A stretch of 64,000 nucleotides of DNA, taken from contig NZ_QKVM01000004.1 of the NCBI RefSeq assembly GCF_003231305.1, forward strand, positions 62,001 to 126,000, written 5' to 3'. Below are positions 7,722 to 15,688 of this stretch, one piece after another (the first letter of the stretch is position 1; each line of letters opens with the position of its first letter). The notes under the pieces were generated by a model that worked only from the letters and a program-made list of their open reading frames with translations, ran no database searches and was not told the DNA's origin. A program made the translations under genes and the position numbers. Source of the DNA: Pseudomonas sichuanensis (GTDB taxonomy: Bacteria; Pseudomonadota; Gammaproteobacteria; Pseudomonadales; Pseudomonadaceae).

Positions 7722-10067
7722 TCAGATGATCCGCCCGTCGTCCCTCGCCCGCTCAAGCTTGATGGCAATGAACTTGGAGGTTGGTGTATGGCTGCCGTCG
7801 CCAATGCTCTCCAGCGGCACCAGCGGGTTCACCTCGGGGTAATAGGCCGCCGCTTGCCCGGCAGGAATGTCGAACGCCAGCAGGGTGAAACCCTGCACCC
7901 GGCGTACATGCTCATCCCCCCACAGCGACACGATGTCGACCTTTTGCCCCGGCTGGAAGCCCAGGCGGACGATGTCGGCTTCGTTGACGAACAGCACGTC
8001 GCGCTGGCCGCGCACGCCGCGGTAGCGGTCGTCCATGCCATAGATGGTGGTGTTGTACTGATCGTGCGAGCGCATCGACTGCATGATCAGGTCCGGCAGC
8101 TGGCCACTGGCACGCACCCGCTCGTCGAGCAGGCTGTCGGGCAGCAGGTTGGCCTTGAAGTTGGCGCGCCCGGTGGCGGTTTTCCACTGGCGGCTGGCGG
8201 CGCTGTTGCCCAGGTAGAAACCGCCCGGCAGGCGCAGGCGCTCATTGAAGTCGGCAAAACCTGGGATGGTGTCGGCGATCAGCGCGCGGATGCGGTCGTA
8301 ATCGGCCACCAGCCAGTGCCAGTCCACCGGCTGCTTGCCCAAGGTGGCGGCGGCGATGCCGGCGACCACGGCGGGTTCGGAGCGCATCTGCCTGGACAGC
8401 GGCTTGAGCTGGCCGTTGGAGGCATGGACCATGCTGAACGAGTCCTCCACCGTGACCGCCTGCGGCCCATCGCTTTGCAGGTCGATATCGGTACGGCCCA
8501 GGCACGGCAGGATCAGCGCCTGCTTGCCGTGGACCAGGTGGCTGCGGTTGAGCTTGGTGCTTATCTGCACGGTCAACTCGCAATTGCGCAGGGCCTGGGC
8601 GGTGCGTTCGGTGTCCGGGGTGGCCTGGGCGAAGTTGCCGCCCAACCCGATGAACACCTTGGCCCGGCCTTCGAGCATGGCGTGGATCGCCTCGACGGTG
8701 TTATGGCCGTTGTGGCGCGGCACGCTGAAGCCGAAGCGCTTTTCGAGGGCGTCGAGCAGGAACACCGGCGGGCGCTCGTTGATGCCCATGGTGCGGTCAC
8801 CCTGCACGTTGCTGTGGCCGCGTACCGGGCACAGGCCTGCGCCGGGTGCGCCGAGGTTGCCGCGCAGCAGCATCAGGTTGACGATTTCCTGGATGGTCGG
8901 CACCGAGTGGCGGTGCTGGGTGATGCCCATGGCCCAGCACATGATCACCCGTTTGCCTTTGCAGTACATGCGCGCCGACAGTTCGATGTCGCTCATGGCA
9001 AGGCCGGACTGCGCCTCGATCTGCTCCCAGGGCGTGGCATCCACCACCGCCAGGTACTCGTCCACGCCATGGCCGTGCTCGGCGATGAAGGCGTGGTCGA
9101 AGATCGCCGGTTCGCCCTTGGCCTGCGCCTCGCGCTCCCACTGCAGCAGGAACTTGGCCATGCCGCGCAGCAGTGCCATGTCGCCGCCCAGGGCCGGGCG
9201 GAAAAACGCGGTGTTGGTCGGGCGATCGCTGTTGGTCAGCATCTCCAGCGGGTTCTGCGGGTGCTGGAAGCGTTCCAGGCCTCGCTCTTTGAGCGGGTTG
9301 ACGCACACCACCTGGGCGCCGCGCTTCACTGCGTCACGCAACGGGTCGAGCATGCGTGGGTGGTTGGTGCCGGGATTCTGGCCCCAGACGAAGATCGCGT
9401 CGGCGTGTTCGAAGTCGTCGTAGGTGACCGTGCCCTTGCCCACGCCAACGCTCTGGCTCAGGGCAACGCCGCTGGCCTCGTGGCACATGTTCGAGCAGTC
9501 GGGGAAATTGTTGGTGCCATAGGCGCGCACGAACAGCTGGTAGAGGTACGCGGCCTCGTTGCTGGCCCGGCCGGAGGTATAGAACTCGGCTTGGTCGGGG
9601 CTGGCCAGGTTGTTCAGGTGGCGGGCGATCAAGGCGAAGGCCGCGTCCCATTCGATCGGCCGGTAGCGGTCGGTGATCGGGTCGTAGACCATCGGTTCGG
9701 TCAGCCGGCCCTGGTATTCAAGCCAGTAGTCGCTTTGCTGGCGCAGCGCGCTGACGCTGTAGCGGGCGAAGAAAGCCGCATCGACACGGCGCTTGGTAGC
9801 TTCCCAGTTGACCGCCTTGGCGCCGTTCTCGCAGAACTTGACCATGCCGCTTTCGGGCGAGTCGCCCCAGGCGCAACCGGGGCAGTCGAAGCCGCCGTTC
9901 TGGTTGGTCTTGAGCAGGGCGCGCAGGTTTTTCAGGGCGTTGTCGCTGCCGACCCAGGCCTTGGCCACGCTGCGCAGCGCGCCCCAGCCACCGGCGGGGC
10001 CGGGGTATGGCTTGTAGCGAGGGGAAGAGGCGGGGGCGTTGTCCGGGAGTTTTTCGTACGAGGTCAC
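7722..10067 (-). CDS. FdhF/YdeP-family molybdopterin oxidoreductase (formate-dehydrogenase-like)
   Basis: This protein of about 781 residues belongs to the molybdopterin-guanine-dinucleotide oxidoreductases. It has an N-terminal NGGFDCPGCAWGD (Cys pair, possible Fe-S ligands), CHEASGVALSQSVGVGKGTV, FVWGQNPGTNHPRML and a C-terminal MopB-type domain ending in ARDDGRII. Although annotated formate dehydrogenase in many genomes, the reaction of this YdeP-like branch is not settled. The frame extends far upstream over fdhD, but GTG 10065-10067 (MTSYEKLPDNAP), preceded by GGAG inside the fdhD end, is the likely start. The 8-bp gap to fdhD indicates one operon in which FdhD would sulfurate its cofactor. 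Confidence 0.85.
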   Translation of the reverse strand: MTSYEKLPDNAPASSPRYKPYPGPAGGWGALRSVAKAWVGSDNALKNLRALLKTNQNGGFDCPGCAWGDSPESGMVKFCENGAKAVNWEATKRRVDAAFFARYSVSALRQQSDYWLEYQGRLTEPMVYDPITDRYRPIEWDAAFALIARHLNNLASPDQAEFYTSGRASNEAAYLYQLFVRAYGTNNFPDCSNMCHEASGVALSQSVGVGKGTVTYDDFEHADAIFVWGQNPGTNHPRMLDPLRDAVKRGAQVVCVNPLKERGLERFQHPQNPLEMLTNSDRPTNTAFFRPALGGDMALLRGMAKFLLQWEREAQAKGEPAIFDHAFIAEHGHGVDEYLAVVDATPWEQIEAQSGLAMSDIELSARMYCKGKRVIMCWAMGITQHRHSVPTIQEIVNLMLLRGNLGAPGAGLCPVRGHSNVQGDRTMGINERPPVFLLDALEKRFGFSVPRHNGHNTVEAIHAMLEGRAKVFIGLGGNFAQATPDTERTAQALRNCELTVQISTKLNRSHLVHGKQALILPCLGRTDIDLQSDGPQAVTVEDSFSMVHASNGQLKPLSRQMRSEPAVVAGIAAATLGKQPVDWHWLVADYDRIRALIADTIPGFADFNERLRLPGGFYLGNSAASRQWKTATGRANFKANLLPDSLLDERVRASGQLPDLIMQSMRSHDQYNTTIYGMDDRYRGVRGQRDVLFVNEADIVRLGFQPGQKVDIVSLWGDEHVRRVQGFTLLAFDIPAGQAAAYYPEVNPLVPLESIGDGSHTPTSKFIAIKLERARDDGRII

Positions 10068-10075
10068 GGCTGTTA

Positions 10076-10903
10076 CTACTCCGCCGCTGGGCTGAATACC
10101 CGCGGTGCGCTGTGTTTGGGCAGGTGGATAAGGTTGAGGTTGTGCTTGCGTGCCCATTGCAGGGCAAGGCCCGTGGGCGCCGAGAGGCTGACCAGGGTCT
10201 GGATGCCGGCGCGCAGCACCTTCTGGATCAGTTCCAGGCTGCAACGGCTGGTGACGATGGCCAGGCCACCCGTGGTGTCGATGCGCTGGCGCAGCAGGGC
10301 GCCGATCAGCTTGTCCAGGGCGTTGTGCCGGCCGATGTCCTCGCGGCCCAGCAGCAGTTGGCCGTCGCGGTCCATGAACAGCGCTGCGTGCACGGCGCCG
10401 CAGTGCTGGCCAAGGGGCTGGAAGGCATCGATGCGCTGGCGCAGGTCCTTGAGCCAATGGGCCGGGAGCAAGGGGGCTCCGGGCAGTACCTTCAGTTCGG
10501 GCAGCGCCTGCTCCAAGGCTTCGACACCGCACAGGCCGCAGCCGCTGGTGCCGGCCATCTGGCGGCGCTGGTTCTTCAGCTCCCAGAAGGCACGGCTGGA
10601 GATTTCCAGGTCGGCATACAAGGCCGAGCCGCTGCCGGAGAGCTTCACGTCATAGATTTCGTCAGTACCGCTGACGATGCCGCTGCCGACGCTGAAACCG
10701 ATCGCGAAGTCCTCAAGGTCGGTGGGGCTGACCAGCATCACCGCCTGGTTGAGGCCGTTGTAGACGATGGCCAGTGCTACTTCCTCGGCCAGCGGTGTGC
10801 TGGCACGCGCAGCATCGGTGAGCTCGAGGTAGTCGTAGGTGTTGCTGGCGGCGGGCAGATCGAATGACGAAGGCGCCGCGCAGACCGGAGGCTTGCTGTT
10901 CAT
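10076..10903 (-). CDS. fdhD: Formate dehydrogenase accessory sulfurtransferase FdhD
   Basis: This 275-residue protein carries the FdhD signature GTSGCGLCGVEAL, with the CXXC pair at C122/C125. It also has GREDIGRHNALDKLIG in the C-terminal half. FdhD receives sulfur from the cysteine desulfurase IscS and transfers it to the Mo-bisPGD cofactor of formate-dehydrogenase-type enzymes. It is the first gene of the pair with the oxidoreductase. ATG at 10901-10903. The 174-bp gap to the divergent kbp gene must hold both promoters. Confidence 0.93.
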   Translation of the reverse strand: MNSKPPVCAAPSSFDLPAASNTYDYLELTDAARASTPLAEEVALAIVYNGLNQAVMLVSPTDLEDFAIGFSVGSGIVSGTDEIYDVKLSGSGSALYADLEISSRAFWELKNQRRQMAGTSGCGLCGVEALEQALPELKVLPGAPLLPAHWLKDLRQRIDAFQPLGQHCGAVHAALFMDRDGQLLLGREDIGRHNALDKLIGALLRQRIDTTGGLAIVTSRCSLELIQKVLRAGIQTLVSLSAPTGLALQWARKHNLNLIHLPKHSAPRVFSPAAE

Positions 10904-11077
10904 CGGGGCGAATACCGGCGGCAGTTTGATGCCACAAGCCTAGGCCGCCGGGCAGGTGGCGTCTAATCGCTAGCGTCTATGCCGTGATAGACCACGTCGA
11001 TTGGTCGCACAGGGGCGCAGGGCAGGATCCTGGCCTAGACTCCTGCTTCCACGGATTCACCCTCAAAGGAGCGCCAC

Positions 11078-11518
11078 ATGAGCCTGTTCAGTTTCGTGAA
11101 GGAAGCCGGTGAGAAGTTGATCGACCTGCTGACCCCGGGCAATGCCAATGCCGAGGAGCAGTTGAAGAAACACGTCGAAAGCGTTGGCCTGGGCAACCCG
11201 AACATCTCGGCCACTGTAGAGGGAGACAAGGTCATCCTCAAGGGCGAGGTGAGCAGCCAGGAAGAGAAGGAGAAGATCATCCTGGCGGCCGGCAACATTG
11301 CCGGTGTGGCTGCGGTGGACGACCAGATCACCGTCACCGGGCCGATTGCTCAGGCGGCGGTGTTCGTCACCGTGGTGAAGGGCGACACGCTCAGTGCCAT
11401 CGCCTTGAAGGTGTATGGCAACGCCAACCAGTACAACAAGATCTTCGAGGCCAACAAACCGATGCTCAAGCACCCGGACAAGATCTATCCGGGGCAGGTA
11501 TTGCGTATTCCCGACTGA
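11078..11518 (+). CDS. kbp: BON and LysM domain potassium-binding protein
   Basis: This 146-residue protein has the exact architecture of E. coli Kbp (YgaU). The N-terminus is MSLFSFVKEAGEKL. A BON domain follows (ISATVEGDKVILKGEVSSQEE...AAVDDQITV), and then a C-terminal LysM domain (TVVKGDTLSAIALKVYGNANQYNKIFEANKPML). Kbp is a cytoplasmic K+-sensing protein needed for normal growth at high potassium. AAAGGAG lies seven bases before the ATG. A REP pair follows the stop. Confidence 0.9.
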   Translation: MSLFSFVKEAGEKLIDLLTPGNANAEEQLKKHVESVGLGNPNISATVEGDKVILKGEVSSQEEKEKIILAAGNIAGVAAVDDQITVTGPIAQAAVFVTVVKGDTLSAIALKVYGNANQYNKIFEANKPMLKHPDKIYPGQVLRIPD

Positions 11519-11522
11519 CCTC

Positions 11523-11581
11523 ATCGCGGGGCAAGCCCGCTCCCACGTGAGTCTGCGTGGGAGCGGGCTTGCTCCGCGATA
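11523..11581. repeat. Paired inverted REP
   Basis: Two GTGGGAGCGGGCTTGC-type elements in opposite orientation, 11-base spacer, filling the gap between convergent kbp and yrfG. Confidence 0.9.
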
Positions 11582-11585
11582 GGGC

Positions 11586-12248
11586 CTACAGTCCTTTCAA
11601 CAACTCCCGGTAATCCTCGACCGCCGCGAACTCGTGGGTATCCCGAGGTTCCGCCCGGCTATCCGGCTGGCGCACCGCCAGCAGGTGCCCCACCCCAAAT
11701 CGCCGAGCACTGCGCAGAATCGCCAGGGTGTCATCGATGAACAGGCTGCGCGCCGGTTCAAAACCGATGTCCGCCTGCAACGCGTCCCAGAACTGCGGGC
11801 TCTCCTTCGGATACCCGTAGTCATGCGAGCTGATCAGCCGTTCGAAATACGGCGCCAGCTCCACCCGCTCCAGTTTCAGCGACAGCGAGTCACGGTGCGC
11901 ATTGGTGATCATCACCACCCGCTTGCCGGCCTTGCGGATGGCGGCGAGGAAGGTGTCGGCATCCGGTTTCAAGGCGATCAGGTCGGCGATCTCCTGCTTC
12001 AGCTCGCGGATCGGCAGGCGCAGCTCGCGGCTCCAGAAGTCCAGGCAGTACCAGTTCAGCGTCCCGGCATGCTGTTCGAACAGCGGCTGCAGCTCCATTT
12101 CGGCCATCGCCCGGCTCACGCCATGCAGCTCGGCGTAGCGTTGGGGCAGGTGCTGCAGCCAGAAGCGGTTGTCGTAGTGCAGGTCGAGCAGGGTGCCGTC
12201 CATGTCCAACAGGACAGTATCGATGGCGGACCAGGGGAGAACGGGCAT
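11586..12248 (-). CDS. yrfG: GMP/IMP nucleotidase (HAD family)
   Basis: This 220-residue HAD-superfamily hydrolase has motif I LLDMDGTLLDL (nucleophile Asp), motif II MITNAH, Lys in GYPKESPQFW and motif IV SLFIDDTLAIL. Length and sequence match YrfG, which dephosphorylates GMP and IMP in purine salvage. The start at 12248 (MPVLPWSAIDTVL) is chosen because upstream residues are in the intergenic region shared with divergent nudE. That close divergent placement is also seen in enteric bacteria. Confidence 0.88.
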   Translation of the reverse strand: MPVLPWSAIDTVLLDMDGTLLDLHYDNRFWLQHLPQRYAELHGVSRAMAEMELQPLFEQHAGTLNWYCLDFWSRELRLPIRELKQEIADLIALKPDADTFLAAIRKAGKRVVMITNAHRDSLSLKLERVELAPYFERLISSHDYGYPKESPQFWDALQADIGFEPARSLFIDDTLAILRSARRFGVGHLLAVRQPDSRAEPRDTHEFAAVEDYRELLKGL

Positions 12249-12312
12249 GGGAAACTCTCGATCAGGTAGCAAGCCACGGTATAGTAACCCGTTCACGCCA
12301 AGGAGCCGCCCC

Positions 12313-12879
12313 ATGCGCCAGAAACCCACCGTCCTCAGCCGCGAGATCGTCGCCAGCAGCCGCCTGTTCCGCGTCGAAGCCGTGCAGTTGCGCTTTTCCA
12401 ACGGCACCGAACGCACCTATGAGCGACTGGTCGGCCGGGGCAATGGTTATGGCGCGGTGATGATCGTGGCCATGCTCGATGCCGAACACGCAGTGCTGGT
12501 CGAGGAATATTGCGGCGGCACCGATGAATACGAACTGTCCCTGCCCAAAGGCCTGATCGAGCCGGGTGAGGACGTGCTGGCCGCCGCCGACCGCGAGCTC
12601 AAGGAAGAGGCCGGTTTCGGCGCACGCCAGCTGGAGCACCTGACCGAACTGTCGTTGTCGCCCGGCTACATGAGCCAGAAGATCCAGGTGGTGCTGGCCA
12701 CCGACCTGTACGAAGAGCGGCTGGAGGGTGATGAGCCGGAGCCGATGCGGGTCGACAAGGTCAACCTGCGCGAGCTGTCGGCGCTGGCCATGCACCCGCA
12801 GTTCAGCGAAGGCCGGGCCCTGGCGGCGTTGTACCTGGCGCGTGACCTGCTGATCCAGCGTGGGGTGCTGAGCGCATGA
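12313..12879 (+). CDS. nudE: ADP compounds hydrolase NudE (Nudix)
   Basis: The 188-residue Nudix hydrolase has the full Nudix box GLIEPGEDVLAAADRELKEE continuing into AGF. NudE cleaves ADP-ribose, NADH and Ap3A-type compounds to AMP plus a phosphorylated product. AAGGAG precedes ATG 12313. The stop overlaps the cysQ start (ATGA), so both are translated from one transcript; both act on adenosine nucleotides. A -10-like TATAGT lies at 12280-12285. Confidence 0.92.
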   Translation: MRQKPTVLSREIVASSRLFRVEAVQLRFSNGTERTYERLVGRGNGYGAVMIVAMLDAEHAVLVEEYCGGTDEYELSLPKGLIEPGEDVLAAADRELKEEAGFGARQLEHLTELSLSPGYMSQKIQVVLATDLYEERLEGDEPEPMRVDKVNLRELSALAMHPQFSEGRALAALYLARDLLIQRGVLSA

Positions 12880-13718
12880 ACGATGTTCAACTGATGCAGC
12901 ACGTGGTGAAGCTCGCCCAGTTGGCCGGCGAGGCCATCCTGCCGTTCTGGCGCGCAGACGTGGCCGTCACCACCAAGGCCGACGACTCGCCGGTGACCGC
13001 TGCCGACCTGGCGGCGCACCGGATCATTGCCGATGGCCTGCAAGCGCTGGCGCCGCAGATCCCGGTCTTGTCCGAGGAAGACTGTGATATCCCGCTGCAG
13101 ACCCGCGCCGCCTGGCAGCGCTGGTGGTTGGTCGACCCGCTGGACGGTACCAAGGAATTCATCGCTGGCAGCGAAGAGTTCACCGTCAACATTGCGCTGA
13201 TCGAGCAGGGCGAGGTGGTGTTTGGTGTGGTGGCGATGCCGACCAATGGCCGTTGTTACTTCGGCGGTCGCGAGCTGGGGGCCTGGCGTGCCGAGCGCGA
13301 TGCCGAGGCGCAGGCGATCCAGGTGCGCAACGCGCCGCCACAGGATGGCCGTTTCACCGTGGTCGCCAGCCGCCGGCATTCCAGCCCCGAGCAGGAAGCG
13401 CTGCTGGCTGGCCTGACCAGCGCTGTGGGCGAGCTGGAACTGGCCAATATCGGCAGCTCGTTGAAGTTCTGCCTGCTCGCCGAAGGCGCTGCCGACTGCT
13501 ATCCGCGGCTGGCGCCGACCTCGCAGTGGGACACCGCTGCCGCGCAGGGCGTGCTGGAGGGGGCCGGGGGCGAGGTGATCGGCCTGGATGGTCAGGCGTT
13601 TCGTTACCCGCCACGGGAGTCGTTGCTCAACCCGTTTTTCCTGGCGTTGCCCAAGGCTGCCGATTGGCGGCAGGCGTTAGTTGAACTATGCATGTCCTCA
13701 GCTGACCCCAAAGTGTGA
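12876..13718 (+). CDS. cysQ: 3'(2'),5'-bisphosphate nucleotidase CysQ
   Basis: This 280-residue inositol-monophosphatase-fold enzyme has metal-binding SEEDC and the signature WWLVDPLDGTKEFIAG. A second signature, CYPRLAPTSQWDTAAAQG, lies near the C-terminus. CysQ hydrolyses PAP (3'-phosphoadenosine 5'-phosphate), a by-product of sulfate assimilation, to AMP and phosphate. It overlaps nudE by four bases. Confidence 0.93.
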   Translation: MNDVQLMQHVVKLAQLAGEAILPFWRADVAVTTKADDSPVTAADLAAHRIIADGLQALAPQIPVLSEEDCDIPLQTRAAWQRWWLVDPLDGTKEFIAGSEEFTVNIALIEQGEVVFGVVAMPTNGRCYFGGRELGAWRAERDAEAQAIQVRNAPPQDGRFTVVASRRHSSPEQEALLAGLTSAVGELELANIGSSLKFCLLAEGAADCYPRLAPTSQWDTAAAQGVLEGAGGEVIGLDGQAFRYPPRESLLNPFFLALPKAADWRQALVELCMSSADPKV

Positions 13719-13723
13719 CGCAC

Positions 13724-13810
13724 GTGGGAGCGGGCTTGCCCCGCGATGAGGCAATAGCAGGCCACTCAGTTGTCCTGACTGGCCTCATCGCGGGGCAAGC
13801 CCGCTCCCAC
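13724..13810. repeat. Paired inverted REP
   Basis: GTGGGAGCGGGCTTGCCCCG and its reverse complement flank a ~35-base spacer, between convergent cysQ and the thioesterase gene. Confidence 0.92.
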
Positions 13811-13823
13811 GTTGATCAGCTTC

Positions 13824-14279
13824 TCAGCGGTGCAGCACGTACTGGCCGCTGAACCTCACCGCAGGCTCGTCACTGCCCTCATTGCTCACCACCGTCTCCA
13901 ACGTCAACCGCGCCCGCCCGCGGCGCTGGTACATCGTCAGGAACCGTTCCCAGGCTTTCTCGTCCGGCGCCGGGCAACGCGCCACGGCGGTACCGGTCAC
14001 CGGCAGTGGATAACTGATCTGCCCCTCCTGGATGACGATGTGCCCGTCATCGATGCCCAGCTCACGCAAGCGCAGGTGCAGCCAGCCCCAACCCACCAGT
14101 ACCGCGCCGCAATACAGGCTGCCGCCGAACATGGTGCTCTTGTGGTTGACGTTGGGGGCCAGCGGCAGCTGCAGGCGCAGGCAGTGGCCTTGCCAGTCGA
14201 TGACGGCCATGCCCATCTCGCGGGTCAGGGGAATGTCGCCGTGCAGGACGGCTTGCAGGTACTGGCTGTCGGTGCTCAT
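13824..14279 (-). CDS. YiiD-C-type thioesterase domain protein
   Basis: This 151-residue protein has the YiiD C-terminal/DUF4442-like hotdog fold. The pattern LPLAPNVNHKSTMFGGSLYCGAVLVGWGWL, split by the central helix, is typical. It is a probable cytosolic acyl-CoA thioesterase of unknown substrate. Its ATG (14277-14279) overlaps the stop of the upstream DctD-like regulator (ATGA). It is therefore the last gene of a kinase-regulator-thioesterase operon. Why a thioesterase is coupled to this two-component pair is not evident. Confidence 0.78.
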   Translation of the reverse strand: MSTDSQYLQAVLHGDIPLTREMGMAVIDWQGHCLRLQLPLAPNVNHKSTMFGGSLYCGAVLVGWGWLHLRLRELGIDDGHIVIQEGQISYPLPVTGTAVARCPAPDEKAWERFLTMYQRRGRARLTLETVVSNEGSDEPAVRFSGQYVLHR

Positions 14280-15688
14280 TGACGGTTGTCCTCATGGTCG
14301 TCGTGCCCGCCGCTGGCGCCGTCGAAACTCATGCCATGCTTGCGCAGCTTGTCGTGCAGGGTCTTGCGCGGGATGCCGAGGGCTTCGGCAAGGCTGCGCA
14401 TGGAGCTGTGTGGCTGGGCCAGTTCGGCGGCGATCAGCGAGCGTTCGAACTGCTCGACCTGTTCGCTGAGGTTGCCGCTCGGCACGGGCCGGTGAACGTC
14501 GTTGGTGGTGGCTGGCGGTTGCCCGTCGAGGGCCAGTTCAAGGCCCAGGGCGAAGCGCTCGGCAGCGTTCTGCAGTTCGCGCACGTTGCCCGGCCATTCG
14601 TGGCGCAGCAGCATGGCGCGCTGGGCGGGTTGCAGGCTGTGGGGCGCCAAGCCGTGGCGTTCGCTGGCGGCATCGGCGAAATGCTGGAACAGCACCAGGA
14701 TGTCGTCGCCACGCTCGCGCAGGGCCGGGATGCGCAGCGGCGCGACGTTCAGGCGGTAATACAGGTCGGCACGGAAGCGGCCCTGGTCGGCGGCTTGGCG
14801 CAGGTCTTCCTTGGTTGCGGCGATGATGCGGATGTCCAGCGGGATCAGCTGGTTACCGCCCAGGCGCTCGACCACTCGCTCCTGCAACAGGCGCAGCAGC
14901 TTGACCTGCACATCCAGGCTCATGCTCTCGATCTCGTCGAGGAACAGCGTGCCGCCGTTGGCGAATTCGAACTTGCCGATGCGGCGCTTCTGCGCGCCGG
15001 TGAACGCCCCTGGCTCATGGCCGAACAGCTCGCTCTCGACCACCGATTCGGCCAGGGCGCCGGCGTTGATCGCCACGAACGGGCCGTCGCGGCGGCTCGA
15101 CAGGTCGTGCAGGGCACGCGCCACCACCTCCTTGCCTGCGCCGGTTTCGCCAAGGATGAGCACGTCGGCGCGGGTGCCGGCGAGGGCGCCGATCTGCTCG
15201 CGCAGGCGCAGCATGGCCGGCGACAGGCCGACCAGGCGCGTGGCCAGTTGCTGGCGGTCGCTCAGCGCCAGGCGCAGGCTACGGTTGTCCAGCACCAGCC
15301 GGCGCAGGGCCAGGGCACGGCGCACGCTGTCGAGCAGGGCGTCGGTGGCAAAGGGCTTTTCAAGGAAGTCATAGGCCCCGGCACGCATCGCCTGCACCGC
15401 CAGCGGCACATCGCCGTGGCCGGTGATCAGCAGCACGGGCAGCTCGCTGTCACGGGCGTGCAGTTGCTCCAACAGTTGCAGGCCATCGATGCCGGGCATG
15501 CGGATGTCGCTGACCACCACGCCCGGCCAGTCGGCCTCGATGCGCGCGGCCAGGCCCTGGGCATCGGCCAGGGCCACGACCTTGAGCCCGGCAAGGTCGA
15601 GGGTCTGGCTCAGCGCCTGGCGCAGGTGCGGGTCGTCATCGACCAGGATCACCTGGGCGTGGCTGTCGATCAGTGTCTCGGTGGTCAT
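14276..15688 (-). CDS. dctD: Sigma-54-dependent response regulator, DctD-like
   Basis: This 470-residue protein has three parts. A receiver carries phospho-acceptor D61 in VVVSDIRMPGIDGL. An AAA+ sigma-54 activation domain shows Walker A GETGAGKE, the GAFTGA loop (HEPGAFTGAQ) and LFLDEIESM. A Fis-type DNA-binding end follows (SSMRSLAEALGIPRKTLHDKLRKHGM). It resembles DctD, which activates sigma-54 promoters of C4-dicarboxylate transporters. No transporter gene is adjacent, so the target is inferred. I start it at ATG 15686-15688, which overlaps the kinase stop; upstream sequence in this frame is a shadow of the kinase. Confidence 0.88.
   Translation of the reverse strand: MTTETLIDSHAQVILVDDDPHLRQALSQTLDLAGLKVVALADAQGLAARIEADWPGVVVSDIRMPGIDGLQLLEQLHARDSELPVLLITGHGDVPLAVQAMRAGAYDFLEKPFATDALLDSVRRALALRRLVLDNRSLRLALSDRQQLATRLVGLSPAMLRLREQIGALAGTRADVLILGETGAGKEVVARALHDLSSRRDGPFVAINAGALAESVVESELFGHEPGAFTGAQKRRIGKFEFANGGTLFLDEIESMSLDVQVKLLRLLQERVVERLGGNQLIPLDIRIIAATKEDLRQAADQGRFRADLYYRLNVAPLRIPALRERGDDILVLFQHFADAASERHGLAPHSLQPAQRAMLLRHEWPGNVRELQNAAERFALGLELALDGQPPATTNDVHRPVPSGNLSEQVEQFERSLIAAELAQPHSSMRSLAEALGIPRKTLHDKLRKHGMSFDGASGGHDDHEDNRQ

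Noticed and set aside
7788..10655. 955-codon plus-strand open frame opposite the molybdopterin oxidoreductase and fdhD
   Set aside because: It is the GC-rich antisense shadow of two well-supported genes, with no recognisable domains and Val/Ala/Gln/His-biased composition.
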